A stretch of DNA of 64,000 nt from Rhizobium leguminosarum (GCF_001652265.1 NZ_LWBS01000154.1:36504-100503), one strand, 5' to 3'; positions 8,171 through 16,097 are shown, counted from the stretch's first letter. Made by a program: numbers and translations. Notes: generated from the letters alone by a model not told the origin.

Positions 8171-8432
8171 AATCCACGTTCTCAAGATGCCGAAAGACCG
8201 GCAGGCCGCTGCAATTGCGGTACGGGCCGAAGCAATTCAACCAGATATCGCGGCTGCAGTAGAGGCGGAACGTGAACGCGTTCTCACCTTGGTGACCATC
8301 GCCGAACAGGCGGCTCGCATCGGCGTCGACGTCGATCTTGCCGCCATTATTTCACACGGCGCCGTTCCCGATGAAGTGCGCGAGGTCGTTATCGATATGG
8401 CATCATCCGAAAGGGATCAGAATTATGGATAG
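8160..8432 (+). CDS. Small protein resembling phage head-protease C-terminal tail (copy A)
   Basis: 90 residues from ATG 8160, preceded by GGAGGAA. The core AERERVLTLVTIAEQAARIG followed by a V-D-x-D-AAI stretch resembles the helical tail seen after the protease domain in S49/ClpP-type phage head maturation proteases (typical form AERxRIxxIxxLxEQAxRLG). No protease domain is present here or upstream. The next gene is a recognisable paralogue. The likeness is by eye and needs a profile search. Confidence 0.5.
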   Translation: MVAEIHVLKMPKDRQAAAIAVRAEAIQPDIAAAVEAERERVLTLVTIAEQAARIGVDVDLAAIISHGAVPDEVREVVIDMASSERDQNYG

Positions 8433-8817
8433 CAAAAAGAAGCACCATGCTGCCGCCGCGTTGCGTAAGCAGGTCGCGAACAGACATGCAGCCGAAGCCG
8501 AACAGGCAGTTAGTGCTCACATCCTTGCGGAACGGAAACGCTGCGCCGGCCTGATGGCGTTAAGCGAGCAAGCCGCCCGACTCCGAGTCAGTTTCGACGC
8601 TGACGCCGCGATACTGGGCCGCATCTCGTTGCAGGCGGCTCGCAATAAGGTGATGCACGCCGCCGCCGATGGTGACGCACCGGAAACCTCCCCCGTATTC
8701 GGGCCAAACGCAACTGGTCGAAACCTGCAGGCCGGCTCCGAGAAGGCGGTGGATAAAGCGGCGATGTGGCGGAAGGCATATGAGAGCAACCGGCCCAAGC
8801 CGGCCAAGCTACCCTAG
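8425..8817 (+). CDS. Small protein resembling phage head-protease C-terminal tail (copy B)
   Basis: 130 residues from ATG 8425, overlapping copy A by 8 bp. The block AERKRCAGLMALSEQAARLR, with a following D-x-D-AAI and A-R-x-x-V, matches copy A residue by residue in the key positions. The C-terminus (AVDKAAMWRKAYESNR) resembles the last segment of head-protease tails. It has no catalytic serine/lysine domain. Together the two genes look like duplicated orphan scaffold-like tails. Confidence 0.5.
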   Translation: MDSKKKHHAAAALRKQVANRHAAEAEQAVSAHILAERKRCAGLMALSEQAARLRVSFDADAAILGRISLQAARNKVMHAAADGDAPETSPVFGPNATGRNLQAGSEKAVDKAAMWRKAYESNRPKPAKLP

Positions 8818-9216
8818 TTTTTGACGGGTCTCCTCCCCGCCCGTCCTCGCGTCGCCGGTTCGTCTCCTATCCGGATCGGCGGCGCGCCCTCCATCATCGA
8901 CGCGCAAGAATATTTCACGGGTCCTTCCCCCAGTACCGGGACCTGCGGGGGACGTGGCCGCGCAGGCTTTCGCTAGCGACAGAATCTTTCAGCATGGTTA
9001 CACTTTATGCATTATGCATAGAGAAACCGTTGGTATCGAGACAAGCAATGCCGGTGCAGTGGCTAGTCGCTTACCAAATAAATATCTGTAGTTATTCAGG
9101 AATCTCTACTTCTCGGTAAGTTCGAAGAGCTTTTTTAGGCCGTTGAATCAGCCGGCGTGCGGTTTTCAACAATTTGGTTATGAACCATGCATAATGCTTA
9201 GCCATCTGGTGAAAGC
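8818..9216. other. Gene-poor stretch with two related palindromes
   Basis: No convincing gene is present. TATGCAT-T-ATGCATA (9006-9020) is a perfect 15-bp palindrome. A related ATGCATAATGC lies at 9187-9197 within a similar context. Both sit in locally AT-rich DNA and could be operators of one of the element's regulators. The first ~100 bp (GACGGG, CCCGCCCGTC) is GC-rich with weak hairpins. Confidence 0.35.
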
Positions 9217-9435
9217 ATGGCGAGCTTTTACGCCCAACTGCGGCTCGCCGATGAATATGACGCGGCGCAAGAGCGGGGCGAAGTCGCCGGGCAAAGGACG
9301 GCGCCAGCAGGCGTTCCGAGAGGGAACGCCCGCCAACTGCCGCCGATATCGGGCTAACCCGTAAGGACTTTTATGAAGCCCGTGTCATCCGCCGACGCCG
9401 CGTGGGACACAGCGAACTCGCAGCAGTATCGGCTG
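9217..9435 (+). pseudogene. Decayed rhizobial gene (frameshifted)
   Basis: From ATG 9217 the frame reads ASFYAQLRLADEYDAAQERG and then stops after 46 codons. The neighbouring frame continues with ADIGLTRKDFYEARVIR, and a third frame with DAAWDTANSQQ. In rhizobia these segments occur in order in one small protein family (LADEYDAAQERGEV, then ADIGLTRKDIHEARxIRDAE). This therefore looks like a gene broken by at least two frameshifts. The function of the intact family is not established. Confidence 0.4.
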
Positions 9436-9939
9436 CTACTCTCCCGTTTGGGGATTCCTTGCATATCGTTCGCCGGTTTGGGGGTTTCTTGCCCCTTCGC
9501 CCTGCGATTTCCCCGAGCCTGTCGGACCACTCTCCTTGGAGCCAGGCGCTTCGGCTCCGTTTTGCGGCCCGCCCAACCAATCTTTTGTACCTGCCGCCTC
9601 CTTCGCCTGATCGCCGGTTCCGGTGGGCACTACGACTTGCTGCCCGTTCTGCTGATAAGTGGCTTCCTCTCCGTTTTGCGGCCCGCCTAACCAATCACCG
9701 GAGCCGCCCGTTAGTGAACCTTTCGGCGCCTTCTTCTCATTAATGTCGACTGCGGGGACACGACCACGATCATCGTTGGAAGCAGGCTCTTCGGCTCGGT
9801 TTTGCGGCACTACAACTTGCTGCCCGTTCTGTTGATAGCCGGCTTGGTCCTCGTGGCCCTTCAACTGATTGACAGCTGCGTATTCGGGGGGGTCTTGGAT
9901 TATCTTCTTGGCGGGAGGAATCTTAGAGTTCTCGGTCAT
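9436..9939 (-). CDS. Repeat-containing disordered protein
   Basis: 167 residues from ATG 9939 with GGAG upstream. It is almost free of hydrophobic core and is built of repeats: YQQNGQQVVVP twice, DWLGGPQNGxEA twice, and RNPQTGE twice at the very C-terminus. The repeats are also visible in the DNA. It opposes the flanking genes in direction and has no signal peptide or enzyme motif. Low-complexity Q/N/G-rich repeats suggest an extended binding or stress-related protein. Function unknown. Confidence 0.5.
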   Translation of the reverse strand: MTENSKIPPAKKIIQDPPEYAAVNQLKGHEDQAGYQQNGQQVVVPQNRAEEPASNDDRGRVPAVDINEKKAPKGSLTGGSGDWLGGPQNGEEATYQQNGQQVVVPTGTGDQAKEAAGTKDWLGGPQNGAEAPGSKESGPTGSGKSQGEGARNPQTGERYARNPQTGE

Positions 9940-10326
9940 GACGATCTCCACTGTTGCGCGTTGTTGGGTTGGTAAGGCAACACCCAAAACCTATCAGACC
10001 GACGACTTAAAATCTACCCTAGGCTTTGATTGTAATTTTTACTTTGTAAAGTTGTATATTACCAGCGACATCGACAGCGGTGCTTTTCGGGGCCCGGAAG
10101 CGATGGGGCCGGCGGTCGTGTTCTGATCCAATCGGCCTTGAAGCCGGTGCCCTTGTATTGCTCGCGCATGCAGGACTCCACGATGTCGGCAGAGCCTTGG
10201 GGTAAGCGATGGTACTCCACCAGCCTTTCAACAAATTCGCGGACCCGACCGCCTCACCATCATGCGTGTAAGGGATTCCCCTTTACGAGATAGGTGGACA
10301 AATGTGGACATGGGATACTCCGGAAA
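9940..10326. other. Gene-poor stretch before the alpA-like gene
   Basis: It holds the promoter side of the repeat protein (AT-rich 10010-10060), a possible coding remnant on the minus strand (10118-10253), and short repeats ahead of the alpA-like gene: an imperfect dyad GTAAGGG/CCCTTTAC near 10267-10287 and a repeated TGGACA at 10292 and 10303. No intact gene was seen. Confidence 0.35.
10118..10253 (-). pseudogene. Possible coding remnant
   Basis: One minus-strand frame reads a protein-like stretch (FVERLVEYHRLPQGSADIVE, then MREQYKGTGFKADW) with no start codon and an abrupt end. The composition looks like real protein rather than chance. The family was not recognised. Confidence 0.25.
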
Positions 10327-10518
10327 ATGGAGTCGCACATGCTGCAAAAGATGCTTACGCCTCAAGAAGTTCTCAGTGAAATCAAGGTGTCATCCCGCAC
10401 GTTGCGTCGATGGCTGCAGGCATCGAAGTTTCCGGAGCCCATTCGTATCGGCAACACGCGCCGATGGGATGAGCGCGAGGTGCAAGCCTACCTCGCCACT
10501 CGCAAGAAGGACGGGTGA
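10327..10518 (+). CDS. AlpA-like HTH regulator
   Basis: 63 residues from ATG 10327; ATG 10339 is an alternative. The protein is a single winged-helix HTH of the AlpA/MerR type: MLTPQEVLSEIKVSSRTLRRW, then FPEPIRIGNTRRWDEREV and a final helix. AlpA proteins of P4-like elements activate or repress element genes or act as excisionases. Unusually it is 3 bp from, and probably co-transcribed with, the tape measure gene. Confidence 0.75.
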   Translation: MESHMLQKMLTPQEVLSEIKVSSRTLRRWLQASKFPEPIRIGNTRRWDEREVQAYLATRKKDG

Positions 10519-10521
10519 GCT

Positions 10522-12366
10522 ATGGCGGCCAATGCCGAGGCATCAGTTACCTTAAGCCTGATCGACCGGGTCACCGGCCCCATCAAGCGCATCGCCGCGC
10601 GGATCTCCGCGATTTCAAAGCGTATCGCGCTTGACCGGGTCGGCCGCTCCATTACCAACATCGGGAACCGGTTCCGCGGCCTCGCCGATGGCATCGGGCG
10701 GACCTCGGGTCGGCTCGCCGGCTTGTTAGGTCTCCTCGGCGCCGGTGGGGCCGGGGCCATCGCAACCGCCTACGGGCTCGCGAAATCCGCATCCGATGTA
10801 GGCTCCGAAATTCATGATATGGCGGCGCAACTCGGTATCGGGACGCAAACGCTTTCCGAGTATCTGCACGTCGCAGATCAGGCCGGCGCCTCTGGTGAAG
10901 CCTTTGCCAAGGGCGTCGAAAAGCTCGGCATCAACGCCGTGGAAGCGAGCAAAGGCAATAAGCAACTCGCGGCCGCCTTCCAGAGCCTGGGAGTTCACGT
11001 CAAGGGATCCGGCGGAAAGCTGCGCTCCGCTGAAGAAATACTTGATGACACCATGCTTGCACTCACCAAGATCAAGGATCCGTTGAAGCGTAACGCGCTC
11101 GTTTTCAAGGTGTTCGGGAAGTCCGGCGTTGAACTTACCAAGATGCTCGCTGATGGCGCTGAAGGCATCAAGGCGGGGCGAGAAGAGGCCCGTAAGCTTG
11201 GCATCGTCTGGTCGCAAGATGCCGCCAACGCCGCCGATGCTTTTGGCGACGGTGTCAACGCGCTCGGAAAGCGTCTCAACGCGTTCAAGACGTTCGTGGG
11301 CGTCCAGCTTTTGCCCGTTATCAATGATGCCGTCGAAAGCATCAACAATTGGCTCGACGCAAATTCCGGGCTGATCCGTTCCAAGCTTGCCGAGTGGGTT
11401 CAGCGTCTCGGTGGCTTCGTGCGCGACCTCATCAATCCCACCTCGCAAATCAGGATCAAGTTTGACGAATTCGCCACATCCATAGCCAATGCGTATTCCA
11501 AGGTGAAACCCTTTGTGGACTTCATCGGGGGACCTATGAATGCCGCGCTAGGTCTTATCGGGCTTTGGGCACTGGCACCGGCTATCACCGCCATCACGCT
11601 TCTTGCCACCGCGTTCCTCGGACTCGGTGCCTCAATTGCAGGCTTTGCGGTCAAGTCCTTGTTCCAAGGCGTGAGAGGCATTGCCTCGCTTTTCGCGGGC
11701 ATGGCTGGCACCGCTACCACCGCCGGGGCCACCGCTGGCGCCAGTTACGGCAACGCCTTCACGAGGAGCCTACGCGGTGCCATCCGGGTCGGGCTTCTTG
11801 GCCTCGGCGCCTATGCGGCTTCACAGATCATCGCGGATATGCCCACCACCAAGGAAGGCTGGACGGAACGCCTCAAGGAAAACAAGGCGTCCGATGACGC
11901 GAGAAGCCAAGCCATCATGGATAATGGCGGCGGCGCGGTGAACAAAGCCCTCGGCTTCGATTTCTTCCGGCAAAAAGACGACTTCGAGAACTCGACGGCG
12001 AAGAAGCTTTTAGACGGGATCAAGGGTTTGTTCTCCGGATCCGGGAAGCCGGTGGCCGGGGTGTCCGGGTCGCTTGTGGTAGCCGATGCCCTCGCGGCGC
12101 GGCGGTATGGCTTCGGCGGATCCACCACGGACACCCTTCCAGGCAAGGCAAAGGATGACGCCGCCGCGGCGGTGCCTGACATGATCGCGAGCAATAGGAC
12201 CACGAGCGTCACGGCCCCTGTGAATGTCAACGTGACAATCAATGCGCCCGCCGGTGCCGACGCCGCTGCGATGGCGGCTATTGCTCGCCGTGAGTTCGAA
12301 GACGCCGGCAAGGATCAAGCCAGAAAGATCCAGTCCGCAATATCTTCCTCGCTATCGGATAACTGA
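10522..12366 (+). CDS. Phage tail tape measure protein
   Basis: 614 residues. The N-terminus (VTLSLIDRVTGPIKRIAARI) and the segment AQLGIGTQTLSEYLHVADQAG through VFGKSGVELTKMLADGAEGI are hallmarks of Mu-like tape measure proteins. Residues ~330-430 contain hydrophobic segments (ALGLIGLWALAPAITAITLL; LFAGMAGTATTAGATAGASY) usual for these proteins. The C-terminus has V-N-V-N-V-T-I-N and ends in charged helices. Tape measures set tail length and are injected with DNA. Here none of the other tail genes (tube, sheath, baseplate) is recognisable. The length is short for the family. Confidence 0.88.
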   Translation: MAANAEASVTLSLIDRVTGPIKRIAARISAISKRIALDRVGRSITNIGNRFRGLADGIGRTSGRLAGLLGLLGAGGAGAIATAYGLAKSASDVGSEIHDMAAQLGIGTQTLSEYLHVADQAGASGEAFAKGVEKLGINAVEASKGNKQLAAAFQSLGVHVKGSGGKLRSAEEILDDTMLALTKIKDPLKRNALVFKVFGKSGVELTKMLADGAEGIKAGREEARKLGIVWSQDAANAADAFGDGVNALGKRLNAFKTFVGVQLLPVINDAVESINNWLDANSGLIRSKLAEWVQRLGGFVRDLINPTSQIRIKFDEFATSIANAYSKVKPFVDFIGGPMNAALGLIGLWALAPAITAITLLATAFLGLGASIAGFAVKSLFQGVRGIASLFAGMAGTATTAGATAGASYGNAFTRSLRGAIRVGLLGLGAYAASQIIADMPTTKEGWTERLKENKASDDARSQAIMDNGGGAVNKALGFDFFRQKDDFENSTAKKLLDGIKGLFSGSGKPVAGVSGSLVVADALAARRYGFGGSTTDTLPGKAKDDAAAAVPDMIASNRTTSVTAPVNVNVTINAPAGADAAAMAAIARREFEDAGKDQARKIQSAISSSLSDN

Positions 12367-12370
12367 CGCG

Positions 12371-13009
12371 ATGTACCGCCCATTGATCTCGCCCCGTGTC
12401 CTGGCAATTCATCCCGCCCACAACGATATAGGCGAAACTCTCACTTGGCTTGAGCTTTGCGCTCCCGTTCCCGGTGGTGGATCCGCAACGATTGATCTTT
12501 TAGTCGGGGAAGCCGCCGAAAGCGTAAGCGCATCAATAGCGAGGGCCGCCGCTGGCACGTTATTAGCTGTGGTCATGCCGATAGGGGAAAGCAACGAGCA
12601 CACCGGCCGCCCGTGGTATCGCGGGGCAATTGGACCCGCTTCCGAACTTGCCTTGCCCCCTATGGCGAACATCGGTGACGACGCTGATGAAATGGAGTCC
12701 GCAATCGTAGCGCCGAAAGTGATCCGGGTTTATCCCGGAGAAGAGGCCCATGACTATCTAAGTGAACCGCTTGTGGGCCGGGCGCTGACTTGCTTAGATC
12801 TTCTTGTTGGCGACGAGTCCGGTGGCCTCATGCATTTCCTCGTCAAAATGCGTCCCTATGAAGTCGAGAATGTGCTTACTGCGGCGCGCGCTGTGCATAA
12901 TCCGCTTGTTTTCTGGCATCAGCGGCCACTTGCCATCGCCCATAAGAAGACCGGAAAATTCATCGCGTTCGGCAACATCGAGCGCCTGGGCACGCGTGGT
13001 TTACGCTAG
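12371..13009 (+). CDS. Unknown protein coupled to tape measure gene
   Basis: 212 residues from ATG 12371, 5 bp after the tape measure stop. Two parts carry a similar LLVGE/LLVGD element (TIDLLVGEAAES and TCLDLLVGDESGG). The C-terminal 80 residues (VENVLTAARAVHNPLVFWHQ) look globular. Position directly after a tape measure gene suggests a tail or tail-assembly component, but no family was recognised. The last 9 bp overlap the convergent gene at 13001. Confidence 0.55.
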   Translation: MYRPLISPRVLAIHPAHNDIGETLTWLELCAPVPGGGSATIDLLVGEAAESVSASIARAAAGTLLAVVMPIGESNEHTGRPWYRGAIGPASELALPPMANIGDDADEMESAIVAPKVIRVYPGEEAHDYLSEPLVGRALTCLDLLVGDESGGLMHFLVKMRPYEVENVLTAARAVHNPLVFWHQRPLAIAHKKTGKFIAFGNIERLGTRGLR

Positions 13010-13393
13010 ATCATCTACGGAGATCTCAAGAGCGGCGGCGATCTTCTTGATGGTCTCGAAGCTTCCGTCGCGCTCGCCCTTTTCAATCTGCAAAAGGAAC
13101 CCGGCGCTTATCTCCGCGTTCTCGGCGAGCTGGCGAGCGGTGATGCCGCGGAACTCTCTCCACGCTTTGATTTTGCTTTCGCCGTCAATGATTCGGTTCG
13201 CGAACTCGGCAGGCATCAACTCTTCTTCGCCGGCGGCGAGGCGTTGCTGGAAGACACGAACCGCCTCGGCGTCGGCGCGATTTTCAAGCGCTTCAATTAA
13301 TAGATTGTATTCGGACTCCGGAATGACCGCTAGCCTATCACCGGCGGCAGTCGTGATGAACTGGGCTCGCATTGTGCTTTTTTTGTCAGTCAT
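13001..13393 (-). CDS. XRE-family antitoxin-like regulator
   Basis: 130 residues. The N-terminus (MRAQFITTAAGDRLAVIPESEYNLL) resembles the strand-helix start of Phd/YefM-type proteins. The C-terminal ~60 residues form an XRE HTH (FRGITARQLAENAEISAGFLLQIEKGER). This arrangement occurs in antitoxins and small repressors. No RelE-, ParE- or Doc-like toxin is next to it, so it is either an orphan antitoxin or a repressor. It is transcribed toward the end of the tape-measure-linked gene and overlaps it by 9 bp. Confidence 0.7.
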   Translation of the reverse strand: MTDKKSTMRAQFITTAAGDRLAVIPESEYNLLIEALENRADAEAVRVFQQRLAAGEEELMPAEFANRIIDGESKIKAWREFRGITARQLAENAEISAGFLLQIEKGERDGSFETIKKIAAALEISVDDLA

Positions 13394-13429
13394 GTCCGGA
13401 GCCTTGCTTTGCGAAGCTTTTGATCGCCA

Positions 13430-14011
13430 CTATTTAACAGACCGAGTGCCCTTGCGTTCGTTTTTCGCCACGAAATCGATCAGCGCCGAAACTCGGTATA
13501 AAACTTTTCCACCAGCTTTAGAGTAAATGGGGCCGCGCTTTCCGCTTCGCCAACGGGCAAGCGTGACATCGGAAATCCGGAGGTAGGCTGCCGCCTCTGG
13601 CGCAGTCAAGCACATGTCCGGGGACAGGTCTTCGAGGCTAACAAGCGCGGGCGCGTCGATCGGTGCGTGCGGCTCCGCAAATGAGCCGCTGGCATTTTTC
13701 CAGTAACCGATGGCGGCGGCTTCCATTGCGTCTGCCACGGGGGATTCCTTAAAGATAGCCTTCTCCCGCTCCGCTAGGGATATCGCCTCAAGAGCGGCTT
13801 CGTGGCTGGTCGCCGGGCTCCGCCAGTTGGTGAGAGCGGCATCAGGGCCGAGCACTAAAGCCGCAAACAGATCTTCTTCGGTCCCCTCCGGTAAATCGTC
13901 AGGGGTTGCGTCGTAAGCTGCCAGGCCATCGCGGTAGGCATTGATCGCGATGAGAAGTGGATCCGCCGGAATTGTCATCTTGGCGGATGTAACGGTGAGG
14001 ACTTCAGCCAT
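13430..14011 (-). CDS. MerR/excisionase-like HTH protein with long N-terminal region
   Basis: 193 residues. Residues ~130-190 carry an HTH_17-like domain (LTAPEAAAYLRISDVTLARW, then GPIYSKAGGKVLYRVSALIDF). The first 120 residues are acidic, helical and of unknown function. It is co-directional with the XRE gene and divergent from the ribbon-helix-helix gene at 14096. A role as element regulator or excisionase is inferred. Confidence 0.65.
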   Translation of the reverse strand: MAEVLTVTSAKMTIPADPLLIAINAYRDGLAAYDATPDDLPEGTEEDLFAALVLGPDAALTNWRSPATSHEAALEAISLAEREKAIFKESPVADAMEAAAIGYWKNASGSFAEPHAPIDAPALVSLEDLSPDMCLTAPEAAAYLRISDVTLARWRSGKRGPIYSKAGGKVLYRVSALIDFVAKNERKGTRSVK

Positions 14012-14095
14012 GTGCGTTAACCTTTTCGGGGTTTGTTAAGTGTGGGCGGGCAATTCGATCTTCCCGTCGCTCCGCAATTTGTGTATAACATAAAT

Positions 14096-14302
14096 ATGTC
14101 AAAGTCAATTAATGTTAAACATAAAATGCGAGGCCGACCCGCAACCGGCAAAACGCCGATTACGGGTGTCCGGCTCGCAGATGAAATCGGCGAAGCACTC
14201 GATAAGTTTGCTGAACAGGAAGTCGATGCGCCCACGCGTTCGGAGGCTATTCGTCGCATCCTTCGCGAGTGGCTCTCAGCCAACGGATACCTGCCGAAAT
14301 AG
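14096..14302 (+). CDS. Ribbon-helix-helix DNA-binding protein
   Basis: 68 residues from ATG 14096 (an in-frame upstream codon at 14033 is less likely). Residues ~22-60 fit a CopG/Arc RHH fold: strand TGVRLADEIGEALDKFAEQE followed by PTRSEAIRRILREWLSANGY. It has a basic N-terminal arm (KHKMRGRPATGK). Such proteins are small autorepressors or antitoxins. It is divergent from the HTH gene at 13430 with 84 bp between, where both promoters must lie. No toxin follows. Confidence 0.75.
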   Translation: MSKSINVKHKMRGRPATGKTPITGVRLADEIGEALDKFAEQEVDAPTRSEAIRRILREWLSANGYLPK

Positions 14303-14511
14303 ACCTAGCGGGGCGGGCGCGAAAGCTCGGCTTCCACGACGTGAAGCTGCTCACCGGCCACGCCAGGTTAAAGGCAAGAAATCTTAGATCCAACTTATCT
14401 CAGCGTCCTCTCTTCAGTTTGAAGCAAATTCAACCAGTTAAGAAGGTGTTACCTTTAACCTCGAAAATTCTCGGGCAAATACTGGTTGTCAACTCCTGCT
14501 TTACACTCTAC

Positions 14512-14530
14512 TTGACACTCGATACAGTGT
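14512..14530 (+). promoter_or_regulatory. Candidate promoter/operator of cargo operon
   Basis: TTGACA (14512-14517) overlaps the dyad ACACT-N6-AGTGT (14515-14530), 28 bp before the first cargo gene. A second ACACTC lies at 14503. A -10 box was not clear. The dyad may be the site of the operon's own HTH protein. Confidence 0.35.
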
Positions 14531-14557
14531 GCAAATCACTCCTGGGATAGCCGCCAC

Positions 14558-15361
14558 ATGGATTCAGAAAATTTTGACCCGCTGCACGGAGCGGCACCAA
14601 AAGAGATTCCTTTATCCAAAGCGCCGCTTGCATCTGTGCTCTGCCAAGTAAGATTTCCTGACATTGTGCAAGTCAGGGATATCAACTTCATCGGACCCTT
14701 TCAGGAGAAACTTCGCGTCTCCTATCCACTGTTCTCTGGCGATATAGTCCAGACGTTCAATATCGTCCCGGAGGGGCTCCAAGCCAGTCAGGATCAGTTG
14801 TGGCGTCTGTCGGACGCCGATGCGAACTGGCGGATATCGCTTGGCGCTAATTTCATCGCGCTTGAGACCAAGAAATATTCGTCAAGGGCGGATTTTCTGA
14901 AGAGGCTTAGTTTCGTGTTGTCCGCCCTTGAAGAGACGATCCGGCCGACCCACGTCTGGCGCGTAGGTGTCCGGTATGTAGATCGCGTTGAGACTTCGTC
15001 CTTGGGCAATATTCGAGATATGCTGCGCCATGAAATGGCTGGCCTCAGTGCGACTGAGCTTCGTCACGCGTTCAATCATTCGGTCTCTGAGGTTGCTTGC
15101 AAGGTCGATGAGGGGACCCTTCTTGTAAAATGGGGGATTCTACCGGCTAACGGCAGTCATGAGCCCGAGGTTATGCCACCGATCAACGATGAATCGTGGT
15201 TTTTGGACATTGATGTTGCCCATGAGTACCGGGTCGGTCCGCGGCAGTTTCGCGTTGATGAACTGGTCGCTGACGCGGAACGAAAGGCAGAACGATGCTA
15301 CAGCTTCTTTAGGTGGGCTGTTACGGACGAATTCTTGCGTAGATTTGGGGGAGAGCTTTGA
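14558..15361 (+). CDS. TIGR04255-like family protein
   Basis: 267 residues. The opening (IPLSKAPLASVLCQVRFPDI), the W-R-I-S-L-G / F-I-A-L-E-T-K-Y strand pair near residues 88-105, and VWRVGVRYVDRVE near 130-142 fit the sporadically distributed TIGR04255 family, whose members are ~250-270 residues. It is soluble, with no signal peptide and no known catalytic residues. It starts a three-gene operon at the right end of the element and overlaps the next gene (TGATG). Biochemical role unknown. Confidence 0.7.
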   Translation: MDSENFDPLHGAAPKEIPLSKAPLASVLCQVRFPDIVQVRDINFIGPFQEKLRVSYPLFSGDIVQTFNIVPEGLQASQDQLWRLSDADANWRISLGANFIALETKKYSSRADFLKRLSFVLSALEETIRPTHVWRVGVRYVDRVETSSLGNIRDMLRHEMAGLSATELRHAFNHSVSEVACKVDEGTLLVKWGILPANGSHEPEVMPPINDESWFLDIDVAHEYRVGPRQFRVDELVADAERKAERCYSFFRWAVTDEFLRRFGGEL

Positions 15362-16089
15362 TGATTGCTGAAGTCCCCTACGGGGATCCGGAAACGGTTA
15401 TCGAGCGGCGGTTGGGAACGTCTCCATGTGCGGACGGCCATAATCCCCCTATCGTCATGTTTGATCCCAAGGCAAAGGTTTTGATAGTTGGGGGCAATTT
15501 TGCGTCTTCAATAGTATCGGGTTGGACCTCAAGTGATTGGTACTCCATCTCTGCGAGCATCGGCCGAAATACGACTTCGACGTTTGAAAAGGTTCGACCG
15601 GTCGAACCTGCTGCCGGCGAATTTGAGCCTCAAGACGCTTCAGGCCAAATCGCGGAGATTCGACGGCTGCTCGGTGTAAGCGTCGATCAATTGGGCAGGC
15701 TGTTAGGTTGTTCAAGGCAGGCATTTTACGATTGGCAAAAAGGACTAAAAGTATCGCTGGTTAACCGGGAGCGAATTTCCAAGTTGCTTGCGACTTTGCA
15801 GCATATTGACCGGGGATCGGTCGAAGAGAATCAGAATCTTCTTTTTGCCAGCGAAAACGGATTTTCGATTTTCGCGCTCCTTGAAGCTGGCGAGTACGAC
15901 CGGGTTCGAACTTTGACAGCTAAAGGACCGGGCCGACCAGACGCGCTGTGGAAGAAAAAAGATCAAACACACTCAAAATTTGCAGATGAGTGGTACGATA
16001 GACTTATCGCTTCTGACGACATTGGTGATTCGGCAGAAGGGTTTGTTGGCCGAGAAACCGGAAAGAGGCTTCGGCTCAAGAAATCGTAG
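15361..16089 (+). CDS. HTH-domain protein of cargo operon
   Basis: 242 residues, the ATG overlapping the previous stop by one base. The N-terminal ~80 residues are a mixed fold with no match (VMFDPKAKVLIVGGNFASSI). Residues ~98-148 are an XRE-like HTH (IAEIRRLLGVSVDQLGRLLG, then SRQAFYDWQKG). The C-terminus is charged and ends RLRLKKS. It probably regulates the operon or acts as a DNA-binding partner of the TIGR04255-like protein. Confidence 0.6.
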   Translation: MIAEVPYGDPETVIERRLGTSPCADGHNPPIVMFDPKAKVLIVGGNFASSIVSGWTSSDWYSISASIGRNTTSTFEKVRPVEPAAGEFEPQDASGQIAEIRRLLGVSVDQLGRLLGCSRQAFYDWQKGLKVSLVNRERISKLLATLQHIDRGSVEENQNLLFASENGFSIFALLEAGEYDRVRTLTAKGPGRPDALWKKKDQTHSKFADEWYDRLIASDDIGDSAEGFVGRETGKRLRLKKS

Positions 16090-16097
16090 AGAGCTGA

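Noticed and set aside
10019..10234. 71-codon minus-strand ORF before the alpA-like gene
   Set aside because: No family features. A different frame of the same strand reads more like protein and was listed as a remnant instead.
14269..14550. ORF after the ribbon-helix-helix gene
   Set aside because: No ribosome site. It overlaps the end of the RHH gene, and the sequence becomes AT-rich and promoter-like.
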